From NCBI GenBank assembly GCA_902574685.1, contig CACGOO010000003.1:27231-91230 (forward strand): 64,000 bases of DNA, written 5' to 3'. Positions 10,057 to 19,214 of the stretch are shown here, one piece after another (within the stretch, counting starts at the first letter, position 1; each line of letters begins with the position of its first letter). Origin of the DNA: an uncultured Pelagibacteraceae bacterium. GTDB taxonomy: Bacteria; Pseudomonadota; Alphaproteobacteria; Pelagibacterales; Pelagibacteraceae. The translations under genes and the position numbers were made by a program. Below the pieces are notes generated by a model. That model was not told where the DNA came from. It worked only from the letters and a program-made list of their open reading frames with translations, and made no database searches.

Positions 10057-11201
10057 TGAAAAAATCAAAAAGATCAGATGTTGATCCATTTATTGTAATG
10101 GATGTAATGGAGTCTGCTAGAATTGCTGAAGAAAAAGGTAAAGATATAATTCATATGGAGGTAGGGCAGCCGGGAACACCAGCACCTAAGATTGCGAAAG
10201 ATTATATTACAAATGAGATAAATAAAAATAATCTTGGTTACACAGTATCACTTGGTCTACCAGCTTTAAGAACAAAAATTTCAAAATTATATGGAGATTG
10301 GTACAATTTAGATTTAAATCCAAATAGAATAGTAGTTACAACAGGGTCTTCCGGAGCCTTTATATTATCGTTTTCTGCATTGTTTGACAGTGGAGACAGA
10401 GTTGGAATTGGATCTCCAAGTTATCCTAGCTATAGACAAATACTTAAATCACTAAGTTTGGAAACTGTAGATATTCAAACCAAACTTCAAAATAGATTTC
10501 AACCTGTTCCAGAAGATATTACAAATAATAATTTAAATGGAATTCTTGTTGCATCACCTGCAAATCCAACTGGATCTATGCTGGATAAACAATCTTTAGA
10601 GAATTTAATTTACACTGCAAATGAGAATAATGTAAGTTTCATTAGTGATGAAATTTATCATGGAATTCAATATGAAAATAATCCAACATCAGCTTTAGAG
10701 ATAACTGATAATTGCTATGTAATTAATTCTTTTTCAAAATACTTTTCCATGACTGGTTGGAGAATAGGGTGGATGGTTGTACCAGAAGATCATGTCAGAC
10801 AAGTAGAAAGACTTTCACAAAATTTGTTTGTTTGTCCTCCACATGCAAGTCAAGTTACAGCTCTTGCTTCTTTAGATGCAAATGTAGAGTTACAATCGAA
10901 TGTTGAGGTATATAAAAAAAATAGAGAGATACTTTTAGAAGAATTACCAAAAGCAGGATTAAAAAAGTTTTCACCACCTGATGGAGCTTTTTACATTTAT
11001 GTTGATATATCTGAATATTCAAATGATAGCTTAGCTTTTTGTAAAAAAGTTTTAGATGAAGCAAATGTTGCTATAACACCAGGAATTGATTTTGATCAAA
11101 AAAGAGGAAATTCTACTATCCGATTCTCATATGCCAGAAGCACAAAAGATATAATTGAAGGTGCTAAGAGAATTAAAGATTTTATGTCTAAAAATTATTA
11201 A
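10053..11201 (+). CDS. Class I/II PLP-dependent aminotransferase
   Basis: NSFSKYFSMTGWRIGW (PLP lysine region), ASPANPTGSML; overlaps the small ORF upstream. Confidence 0.9.
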   Translation: MMKKSKRSDVDPFIVMDVMESARIAEEKGKDIIHMEVGQPGTPAPKIAKDYITNEINKNNLGYTVSLGLPALRTKISKLYGDWYNLDLNPNRIVVTTGSSGAFILSFSALFDSGDRVGIGSPSYPSYRQILKSLSLETVDIQTKLQNRFQPVPEDITNNNLNGILVASPANPTGSMLDKQSLENLIYTANENNVSFISDEIYHGIQYENNPTSALEITDNCYVINSFSKYFSMTGWRIGWMVVPEDHVRQVERLSQNLFVCPPHASQVTALASLDANVELQSNVEVYKKNREILLEELPKAGLKKFSPPDGAFYIYVDISEYSNDSLAFCKKVLDEANVAITPGIDFDQKRGNSTIRFSYARSTKDIIEGAKRIKDFMSKNY

Positions 11202-11247
11202 AAGGGGTCAGCTCAATTGGTTATTACCAAAAGAGCTCCCCTTTTTT
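11200..11247 (+). terminator. Rho-independent terminator after the aminotransferase
   Basis: AAAAGGGGtcaGCTC...GAGCtCCCCTTTTTT: stem with T-run. Confidence 0.75.
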
Positions 11248-11380
11248 ATGCCATTTTGGCCAAATCCATCAAATGGATTTAGTTTGTGTTATTTTAATAT
11301 GTGATATCTCACCAGCTAAGTGTCAGGTGGCGTTATTCTAAGCATTTGCACCTCCTTCACTTATAAAAATAAGTTTAAGG
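11248..11380. other. Intergenic region with several short hairpins
   Basis: GCCAttttGGC; AAATCCATcaaATGGATTT (8-bp stem); CACCagctaagtgtcaGGTG; CCTTC/ACTTATaaaaATAAGT/GAAGG. Confidence 0.5.
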
Positions 11381-11382
11381 AA

Positions 11383-11439
11383 GGTTGTATTCAACAAATT
11401 TATTTCTATTTTTTATAAATAAATTATTTGAATACAACC
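11383..11439. repeat. Near-perfect 23-bp inverted repeat with 11-nt loop
   Basis: GGTTGTATTCAAcaAATTTATTT-ctattttttat-AAATAAATTatTTGAATACAACC; 21 of 23 positions pair. Confidence 0.9.
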
Positions 11440-11547
11440 TATCTCTTTAGTAGATTCTCGATATCAAAATAATAAAAATATTCCAAAACTCTTAAATGAA
11501 ACTTATGTCACAGAGACAGACAATAAATATATTTGTAATTAAATCTC

Positions 11548-11739
11548 ATGAAAACAATATTTGTTATTGGATCAAAAAAACATACTTTAAAATACACTAG
11601 AAAAATGCCAGAAGGTGAAGTTAAGAAAATGAAATCTTTTGTTACAAACAAAGGACAGAAGCTTGAAAAAACTTCAAAATTTAAAATTTTAAAAATCTCA
11701 GACGATAAAACTTCAAGAACTTTCAAAATCAGTCTTTAA
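11548..11739 (+). CDS. Small basic hypothetical protein
   Basis: 63 aa ORF directly upstream of the photolyase, 8-nt gap. Confidence 0.55.
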   Translation: MKTIFVIGSKKHTLKYTRKMPEGEVKKMKSFVTNKGQKLEKTSKFKILKISDDKTSRTFKISL

Positions 11740-11747
11740 TTATTAAA

Positions 11748-13205
11748 ATGAACAAAATCGTATGGTTTAGGAACGATCTACGTATATCTAATAATGATGC
11801 ATTTAATGAGGCTGTAAAATCAGGAAAGATTTTACCAATTTACATATTTGATAGAGAATATCACAAATTACCTACATCAAGCTCATTCCATCTAGATTTT
11901 TTAAAATCATCATTAGACGATTTATCAAAAACACTAAGTGAAAAATATAATGCTAAACTCAATATATATTACGGAGATACATTAGAAATTTTAAGTCATT
12001 TAACTAATAAATTTAAAATAAATGAGGTTTATTCAAATATAATATTCAAGAACATGTATATAACTAACTTAGATAAAGAAGTTAGTTTTTTATTTAAAGA
12101 AAAAAATATTAATTGGAAAATATCAAATCAATTTGGTGTTCAATTAAATCATAGAATAAGAAATAAATGGTCATATAACTGGAATAAATTTATAGATAGT
12201 GAAAGCGTAAATTCAAATTTAAATTGCGAGTTTATTTCAGATAATTATGTAGAAGATTTATCAAAATTAGAAACAAATAATTTAGAAAATGGAAAAATTC
12301 AAATTGGTGGAAGACAAAACGCACTTCAACTTTTAGATTCTTTCCTTAATGACAGATCAGAAAATTACCAAAAAGAAATGTCTTCACCAATAACTGGAGA
12401 AACTTCTTGTTCTAGATTAAGCCCTCATATTGCATTCGGAAATATTTCTATTAAAGAAATTTTTAAAAAAACTAACGATAAGTTAAAATACAATTTATCT
12501 TTTTCAAAAAAGAAATCCTTAATTGCTTTTAAAAGTCGATTAGCCTGGCACTGTCATTTTATTCAAAAATTGTATGATGAACCAGAAATTGAATTTAGAA
12601 ATATGAATAGCGCTTATAATGGAATAAGAGAAAATTATTTTAATGAAGATTATCATTTAGCTTGGAAAAATGGAACTACTGGTTATCCATTTGTTGATGC
12701 TTGCATGAGGTACCTTAGAAGTAATGGATGGATTAATTTTAGAATGAGAGCAATGTTAGTTTCATTTGCGTCTTATCAATTATGGCTTGATTGGAAAAAA
12801 ACATCAAAACATTTAGCAAAATTATTTACAGATTATGAGCCAGGTATTCATTATTCACAATTTCAAATGCAATCAGGAACAACAGGAATAAATTCAATAA
12901 GAATTTACAATCCAATTAAACAATCAATTGATCAAGATCCTACAGGAGATTTTATTAAAAAATGGGTTCCAGAATTAAAAAATGTTCCTGGAAAATTAGT
13001 TCACGAACCTTGGAAATTAACATTTATTGAACAAAAGGGAATAAATTTAGAAATTGGTAAAGATTATCCATCACCAATAGTTGATAATAAAATATCGACT
13101 AAAATTGCTAAGGAAAAAATCTGGAATGTTAAGAAAACAACAGAAGCAAAAATTATTTCAGCTGAAGTATTAAATAAACACGCGAGCTTATCTCAAAGAA
13201 GATAA
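11748..13205 (+). CDS. phrB: Deoxyribodipyrimidine photolyase / cryptochrome family
   Basis: MNKIVWFRNDLRISNNDAF; FAD-binding region GTTGYPFVDACMRYLRSNGWINFRMRAMLVSF. Confidence 0.93.
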   Translation: MNKIVWFRNDLRISNNDAFNEAVKSGKILPIYIFDREYHKLPTSSSFHLDFLKSSLDDLSKTLSEKYNAKLNIYYGDTLEILSHLTNKFKINEVYSNIIFKNMYITNLDKEVSFLFKEKNINWKISNQFGVQLNHRIRNKWSYNWNKFIDSESVNSNLNCEFISDNYVEDLSKLETNNLENGKIQIGGRQNALQLLDSFLNDRSENYQKEMSSPITGETSCSRLSPHIAFGNISIKEIFKKTNDKLKYNLSFSKKKSLIAFKSRLAWHCHFIQKLYDEPEIEFRNMNSAYNGIRENYFNEDYHLAWKNGTTGYPFVDACMRYLRSNGWINFRMRAMLVSFASYQLWLDWKKTSKHLAKLFTDYEPGIHYSQFQMQSGTTGINSIRIYNPIKQSIDQDPTGDFIKKWVPELKNVPGKLVHEPWKLTFIEQKGINLEIGKDYPSPIVDNKISTKIAKEKIWNVKKTTEAKIISAEVLNKHASLSQRR

Positions 13206-13208
13206 AGT

Positions 13209-13346
13209 TTAATTACCGTAAGGAATTCCAACTAATTTTCCATTTTCATTATAAAAATAAAAAAAGTTGGGGTTTATTACTTTTGGCTTTTTTGAAAGCG
13301 TTTTAGATTTACTTGTTGATTTATTTTTTTTTAATTTACGTTTCAC
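13209..13346 (-). CDS. Putative 45-aa basic small protein (GTG start; not in ORF track)
   Basis: Reverse-strand reading VKRKLKKNKSTSKSKTLSKKPKVINPNFFYFYNENGKLVGIPYGN; 46 codons with stop. Confidence 0.35.
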   Translation of the reverse strand: MKRKLKKNKSTSKSKTLSKKPKVINPNFFYFYNENGKLVGIPYGN

Positions 13347-13457
13347 AGCAAATAAATACTAAAAAAAATTAAGTAAACTATTGATAACTTTTCAACCCAG
13401 ATATGCATTTATTCTTAATCAATAAATTCAAATTAAGTATATCTATTCATTTTACTT

Positions 13458-16049
13458 ATGAAATTATCTGAATTATTTCAGCAAAATGGCTTTGATTTAG
13501 GAAATCTAAAAGAATCTTTTGGACTAATAGATGGAATATCAGAGCACATAATGGCTGCAAGTGATGAAGTTTTAGCAAAGCAGCATCAAATTTCAGAAAA
13601 CATTTATTTTTTAATTAAAGGCAAAGCTACATTTACCAAGTATTTTGAAACTAAATCTATAACCTTTGCAAAAATAACAAAGCCTGCAACACCATTAGGT
13701 ATATCTGGACTTAATCAACCCAATAGATTTATGGGTGAAATTTTTATCGAAGGTGGAACAGAATATATCTCAATAAAACTAGATGATTTGAGAGATTTAC
13801 AACAAAAAAATAGTAAACTTATTTCAACATTATACTCAGCCATTTCGTTTTTTTCTTTCCAACTGCTTGTCTCTTCAAGAAATTTAAACACTTTGTATAA
13901 AGATGATGAAATACAAATTTCTCCAGGCATCCCTTCAGAAAAAAGTATTACAAATATACATAGAATTAAATCTGCTACTTTTTTCTCAACACTTACTGAT
14001 GATGACTTAGAAAAGTTTATTAAATTAGGTAATATTAAGATGTATTCATCAAATCAATATATAGTTAAAGAGGGAGATGTATCTAAAGGTTTAAAGATAT
14101 TATTAAGTGGTAAAGTTGATGGCTTATTCCACAACTTTATTAATGGAAAAATAAGAAGAAATTTTAGAACTCTAACTAGAGCTGGTATTGCGCTAACTTT
14201 ATCTTCCGGGAAAGGAGATTTTTTTAATCCATATACAATTAAATCTACCAGGGATACAAAAGTTTTACATATTTCTAACGAAGCACTTGAAAATCTGATT
14301 ATTTCTGATCCTGAATTATCAATAAAGATTTTCAAAAGACAATTGTGGCAGCTAGGACGTTTCCAACAAAGTGCAACTGGTCTAACAAAATATTCAGCGG
14401 AAAACGAATTAGAATTTGTTAATTTATTATTGAAAGATAATACTGCAAGAATACCTGCTAGTTCTAAGTTATATAGTATTCCACATTTATTGAAGAGTAC
14501 TCATACTTATGCAATGGCATTTGATGTGGTTTACGAACTACTTATTAAAGGAAATGAGATAGAAAAATCATTATCTAGTTTAATAAAAGACACCTTAAAT
14601 AATTTAGAAAGAGAGTCTCGTTTCCACAGCCAATTAAATATTATTTATAATAGAGTTTCAAATTCTTCTAGTAATTCAGATAAAACAAAATTAAGAGAGT
14701 TAACCAATTCAAATTTCACCAAAGCTTTTGATAATGTTAAATATGTAATTAAGGGTTGGGAAAATTTGCCAGATGAACCAACAAATATTTTTTTTTATAA
14801 TCACTTAGCAGCTATAGATGATAATCAGCTTGCAAATGGACATTCATTTTCAATCGACAGTCATTTCATCAGTTCAAAAATATTACATCCAAAATATAAT
14901 GATGGAGGCCAACGTATCGTTAGAACAAGTCGGAACACAGAATTTTGGAGATATAATTACTATGAAAATTTAGATTACATTTTTGTTCATACCCCAGAGT
15001 CTGATAAGTTGGACGAAAGCGAAGAGGAAAAGAAATTAAGAAAACAAAAGCTTTTTGATGAAGCACAAAAGGTATTTAATCAAAAACAACCGATTGTAAT
15101 TGCCCCCGAAGGAACATCAGAAACAGAAGATAATAAAACAATAACATCTCCAGGACCATTTAAATCTGGAGCATTTAACCTTGCATTTAAACTTAGCCCA
15201 AAACCAAAACTTATTCCAATTGCCCTTGCTAATTTTGATTATCCAGTTTCTAAAACAATATATTCAGCAGTTATTAAGGAGCCAATAACTATAAGTGATC
15301 ATGTCAAAGATCCAGAAAATCAAGATGAAATGAAAAACTTCTTAGATAATTACAGAACCAAATTTAGATCCTATGTTGAAGAAGCTATTGATTTAGCTAA
15401 AAATGTTCAAGACAACATAGATAAAATAGAGAATTTGAAAACTAATGTAAATTTAGTGAGTCCAGTTGAAGAAGAGTTTGAATTAGATGTTAGAGAATTG
15501 GAACATAATTCTTTTCAACAGACAAAAACAAATAACAGTGTTGCTTTGTATGGTAGTTCAACTTTTAAAATGTGGGATAATGCCAAAAACGATTTATCAA
15601 TAAATAATCTTTATAATTTAGGTTTTGGTGGCTCAACCTTAGTCTCTTGTAGAAGATATTTTGATAGATTAGTTGCTCCTTTAAACCCATCTAATCTTTT
15701 CTTTTATGCCGGAGATAATGACATTGGTTATGGAATGGATAGCGATGAATTGTTAAAAGAATTTTTATTATTTTCTAATCAAGTTGAAGAAAAACTACCA
15801 AGAGCGAAATGTTTTTTTATATCTATTAAACCCAGTCCTTTTAGGAGAGATCTTATGACAACAATTTTAGATGCTAATTCAAAGATAAAAAAACACTTAA
15901 CCAATTTAAAAATGTGGGATTATATTGATATTACAACACCCATGATAAATGCAGGTTATGATAAGTTTTACGATGAAGATCCACTACATATGAACGAACT
16001 TGGATATAGTTTATTAAGTAAACTTGTAAGAGATAAAATTTACAATTAA
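13458..16049 (+). CDS. Multidomain protein: two cNMP-binding-like domains + PlsC-like acyltransferase + SGNH/GDSL hydrolase
   Basis: 863 aa. CAP_ED-like ISENIYFLIKGKATF and NQYIVKEGDVSKGLKILLSGKVDG; acyltransferase HX4D (NHLAAID) and PEGTS; SGNH blocks YGSSTF, GFGGS, GDNDIGYG, DPLHMNELGY. Confidence 0.85.
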   Translation: MKLSELFQQNGFDLGNLKESFGLIDGISEHIMAASDEVLAKQHQISENIYFLIKGKATFTKYFETKSITFAKITKPATPLGISGLNQPNRFMGEIFIEGGTEYISIKLDDLRDLQQKNSKLISTLYSAISFFSFQLLVSSRNLNTLYKDDEIQISPGIPSEKSITNIHRIKSATFFSTLTDDDLEKFIKLGNIKMYSSNQYIVKEGDVSKGLKILLSGKVDGLFHNFINGKIRRNFRTLTRAGIALTLSSGKGDFFNPYTIKSTRDTKVLHISNEALENLIISDPELSIKIFKRQLWQLGRFQQSATGLTKYSAENELEFVNLLLKDNTARIPASSKLYSIPHLLKSTHTYAMAFDVVYELLIKGNEIEKSLSSLIKDTLNNLERESRFHSQLNIIYNRVSNSSSNSDKTKLRELTNSNFTKAFDNVKYVIKGWENLPDEPTNIFFYNHLAAIDDNQLANGHSFSIDSHFISSKILHPKYNDGGQRIVRTSRNTEFWRYNYYENLDYIFVHTPESDKLDESEEEKKLRKQKLFDEAQKVFNQKQPIVIAPEGTSETEDNKTITSPGPFKSGAFNLAFKLSPKPKLIPIALANFDYPVSKTIYSAVIKEPITISDHVKDPENQDEMKNFLDNYRTKFRSYVEEAIDLAKNVQDNIDKIENLKTNVNLVSPVEEEFELDVRELEHNSFQQTKTNNSVALYGSSTFKMWDNAKNDLSINNLYNLGFGGSTLVSCRRYFDRLVAPLNPSNLFFYAGDNDIGYGMDSDELLKEFLLFSNQVEEKLPRAKCFFISIKPSPFRRDLMTTILDANSKIKKHLTNLKMWDYIDITTPMINAGYDKFYDEDPLHMNELGYSLLSKLVRDKIYN

Positions 16050-16057
16050 TATTTTTA

Positions 16058-16603
16058 ATGAGTTTTAAAAAATATCTATGGAAATGTAGATTGTTAGTCC
16101 TCAATACGCCTAATTATAGTCATCCAGAATATAAAAGATCAAAAGATTTGTATCAAAAAGAAATTAAAGGCTTCCACAAAAGATATATAAAATTAGTTAC
16201 AAAATTAGATAAATCAAAAAAATTTAAAGTTACTTTAATTGGTTTTGATGGCACAAAAAAAATTGAGTTAGATAAAGTATATACAAAAAAAATCTTTGAT
16301 ATAGTTGATAAAATGCCAATGAATAAACTAATCAAAGATAAAAAATTTAAACCATTAAATCTTTCTTTATTTTCAGATTATAAACCAGAGACAACCTTAA
16401 AGGGCTTAGGATTTAAAGATAAAGAAAAAGCATTGTTTACTGTTTCAGCCATAAAAAAGAGACCAATAAAATATCAAGTAAATGTTATTGCAACTATGCT
16501 AGGTAGGGCTAAGAATCATCCAAATAAAACAAAAGACATGAATGATGCAATAATTGTATTTAACAAATGGATGGAAAATTATAAGAAAAATAAAAAAAAA
16601 TGA
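16058..16603 (+). CDS. DUF4174-like protein with C-terminal extension
   Basis: LLVLNTPNY...FKVTLIGFDGTKKIELDKVYTKKIFDIVDKMPM matches the DUF4174 pattern (by recall). Confidence 0.65.
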   Translation: MSFKKYLWKCRLLVLNTPNYSHPEYKRSKDLYQKEIKGFHKRYIKLVTKLDKSKKFKVTLIGFDGTKKIELDKVYTKKIFDIVDKMPMNKLIKDKKFKPLNLSLFSDYKPETTLKGLGFKDKEKALFTVSAIKKRPIKYQVNVIATMLGRAKNHPNKTKDMNDAIIVFNKWMENYKKNKKK

Positions 16604-16797
16604 TTGAATTTTTATTTAAAGTATCGCTTTTAATCCTTGGTTTAATAGTAATTAGGTTTGGTATAATTCAGATTAGAAAGTACAAAAAGGGAGAAATTAG
16701 ATCAAAGAATAATATTTTTAGTCAAATTTCATTTTTAATTTTCTTTGCAGCAATTATAGGGTTGGTTATTTATTCAATATTAGGCTTACTTGATTAA
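16600..16797 (+). CDS. Small two-TM membrane protein
   Basis: 65 aa ORF overlapping the upstream stop; two hydrophobic segments. Confidence 0.6.
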   Translation: MIEFLFKVSLLILGLIVIRFGIIQIRKYKKGEIRSKNNIFSQISFLIFFAAIIGLVIYSILGLLD

Positions 16798-16841
16798 GCT
16801 AATTTATCTCATATTATAATTTTTAAATTCTAATAAAGAGC

Positions 16842-18275
16842 TTGATTATGAAAAAAATTATCTTCATTTTTCTCAGTATATTATCAATATTTAATTATGC
16901 AAACGCTAAAGATTTTTTCTTAAATATAACTGATCAAATAGTAGGAAATGAGTTTCGATTAAGCTATGGAGTTTCAGTTACTGATGTTAACAAAGATAAT
17001 AAATATGATTTTGTGGTAACAGGCTTTGGTTTTAAAAATCTTGCTCTTTCTTATAAAGATGGAAAATTAATAAATATTGTAAACGAAAAAATATTTACAG
17101 ATGAAGAGAGAAGAACAATTGGTGTTGCCGCATGTGATATCGATCAAGATGGCTATGAGGAAATATATTTTTTAAATACTGATACATACAGTGGATCAAA
17201 AATTTATTCTGATCGACTAATAGATTTAAATTACAATAAATTCGAAGATTTATTTGAAAAAGAAATCAATCAAAGTGAATTAAACTTAACTGCAGGTAGG
17301 TCAGTTGTTTGTGTAGATAGAAATGGTGATGGTGCATATGGTATTTATGTTGCAAATTATGGAGGTCCTACTCGATTTTATGAATTAATTAGAGATCGAA
17401 TAAAAGATCAAGCTAAATCATTATCAATTGATAAAATTACTGGAGGTAGAGCTATTGTTTCAGGACATATTCTTTCGGATAGATCTGATATTTTTGCAGC
17501 AAATGAGAGAGGAGACAACTTTTTATATTATAATTCTAAAGGTTCTTTCCAAGATGTTGCTGAAGAGTATGCAGTACAAGATAGATTTGAAAATGGTAGA
17601 GGAACAGCTCTGAGTGACCTTTTGTATAGAGGAAGATTAGATATCTTATCTTCAAACTGGGATGGAATGCATAGAGCATATGTTTTAGATGGAGATAAAT
17701 TTAAAGATATATCAACATCTCCATATAATGATCCTACTAAAATTAGAACAGTTATTTCAGCTGATTTTGATAATGATGGATATGATGAAATTTTCATGAA
17801 TAATATTGGAGAACCAAATAAACTTTTCAAAGTTTTAGAGGGTGGAATATTTAAAGAAATTAAAATGGAAAATGGTTTAGAGACAGTTGGTCTTGGTACA
17901 GGTGCAGCTGTTGCAGATGTTGATGGCGATGGAATTTTAGAATTATTAGTTTCACATGGTGAGTCAGGGTTTCAACCGTTAACTTTATATAAAGCAGATA
18001 TTACAAATTTTAATTATTTACGAATTAAACCACTTAATCTGTATGGAGCTCCAGCAAGAGGGGCAACAGTAACAATGAAATCTAATAAGAGAATTCACTC
18101 AAAAACAATTGATGCAGGCTCAGGATATCTTTGTCAGATGGAACCAGTTGCTCATTATGGAATAAGAAAAGGTGAAAAAGACTTTAAAGTTGAAATTAAA
18201 TGGACTGATGGATCAATAGAAACATTTGATATAGATGAATTAAATAAAACTTACGAATTTAGACAAAAATTATAG
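16842..18275 (+). CDS. Secreted FG-GAP/VCBS-repeat protein with ASPIC/UnbV-like C-terminus (CRTAC1-like)
   Basis: Signal peptide; Ca-binding-like repeats DVNKDNKYDF, DIDQDGYEEI, DFDNDGYDEI, DVDGDGILEL; C-terminal GAPARGATVTM...GSGYLCQMEPVAHYGIRKG. Confidence 0.85.
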   Translation: MIMKKIIFIFLSILSIFNYANAKDFFLNITDQIVGNEFRLSYGVSVTDVNKDNKYDFVVTGFGFKNLALSYKDGKLINIVNEKIFTDEERRTIGVAACDIDQDGYEEIYFLNTDTYSGSKIYSDRLIDLNYNKFEDLFEKEINQSELNLTAGRSVVCVDRNGDGAYGIYVANYGGPTRFYELIRDRIKDQAKSLSIDKITGGRAIVSGHILSDRSDIFAANERGDNFLYYNSKGSFQDVAEEYAVQDRFENGRGTALSDLLYRGRLDILSSNWDGMHRAYVLDGDKFKDISTSPYNDPTKIRTVISADFDNDGYDEIFMNNIGEPNKLFKVLEGGIFKEIKMENGLETVGLGTGAAVADVDGDGILELLVSHGESGFQPLTLYKADITNFNYLRIKPLNLYGAPARGATVTMKSNKRIHSKTIDAGSGYLCQMEPVAHYGIRKGEKDFKVEIKWTDGSIETFDIDELNKTYEFRQKL

Positions 18276-18333
18276 GACAATACTACTCATTATATAGTGT
18301 TGAAAAATTACAAAGCTTTTATATATCAAGCTC

Positions 18334-18477
18334 ATGACTATTTGTTCTTTATCATTATTGGTATTATTCGTTTCAGGAATTGTAATGTATCTTTTTAGGG
18401 AACCATCTGAGGAAGAATTAAAAAAATTCAATAGTAAAACTCAAGACCGAAGTAACTGGTCAAATATGGGTTTTTAA
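18334..18477 (+). CDS. Putative 47-aa single-TM small protein (not in ORF track)
   Basis: MTICSLSLLVLFVSGIVMYLFREPSEEELKKFNSKTQDRSNWSNMGF; 48 codons with stop. Confidence 0.55.
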   Translation: MTICSLSLLVLFVSGIVMYLFREPSEEELKKFNSKTQDRSNWSNMGF

Positions 18478-18488
18478 ATCATTAATTA

Positions 18489-19190
18489 ATGAACAGTATT
18501 AAAAATATACTTAGTCTTATTATATTTGTTATTTTTTTTTCAATTCCGATAAATTCAGTAAATTCTCAAGAAAAAAACTATTATCAAGATATCGTTAATG
18601 ATTGGAATAAAATTTTCCCAGACAGAAATAGAAATGCAGCAGGTCCTAAATTTTTTAAATATATAATAGATAAAGATATCTCTTATGAAGATTTTGTAGA
18701 ATATAATAAATTATATTGTGCGGTATCTGGTTCTTTAATAAGCCCAAATGCAGTACCGGAATATGTCTATTTAACTGAAAACAATACAGGTAAAAAGATA
18801 TGTGGTGAATATTATAGATGCTGCATTCCATGTTCCTGCGATTTAATGAAATATTCAAAAACAACTAAGATGAAGCATAAATTTAAAGGTATAGAAAAAG
18901 AATTTTATGTGTTCACAATTGAAAATCCTTGTGGGAAAACAGATTTTCCTGAAAGGGTAAACAAAAAATATTTTTGTAATGGCAATGATTTAGATACGAA
19001 ACAAGTTTCAGTAGTAGATGGAAAACTGGTCATTGGTTTATTACACAAAGCCAAAACATGCACTCAATATAATGTTAATGCCATAGATAGACACCAAGTT
19101 ACAGGCAGATATTGTACGCTTAGAAATAATACTCCATTAGATCAGCTTCAGTCAGGCATGGGAGATATATTCATTAAACTTGCAAGATAA
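18489..19190 (+). CDS. Secreted Cys-rich protein
   Basis: Signal-peptide-like N-terminus; KICGEYYRCCIPCSCDL cysteine cluster and further Cys residues. Confidence 0.7.
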   Translation: MNSIKNILSLIIFVIFFSIPINSVNSQEKNYYQDIVNDWNKIFPDRNRNAAGPKFFKYIIDKDISYEDFVEYNKLYCAVSGSLISPNAVPEYVYLTENNTGKKICGEYYRCCIPCSCDLMKYSKTTKMKHKFKGIEKEFYVFTIENPCGKTDFPERVNKKYFCNGNDLDTKQVSVVDGKLVIGLLHKAKTCTQYNVNAIDRHQVTGRYCTLRNNTPLDQLQSGMGDIFIKLAR

Positions 19191-19214
19191 TACCAAGATT
19201 ATATATTCATCAAA

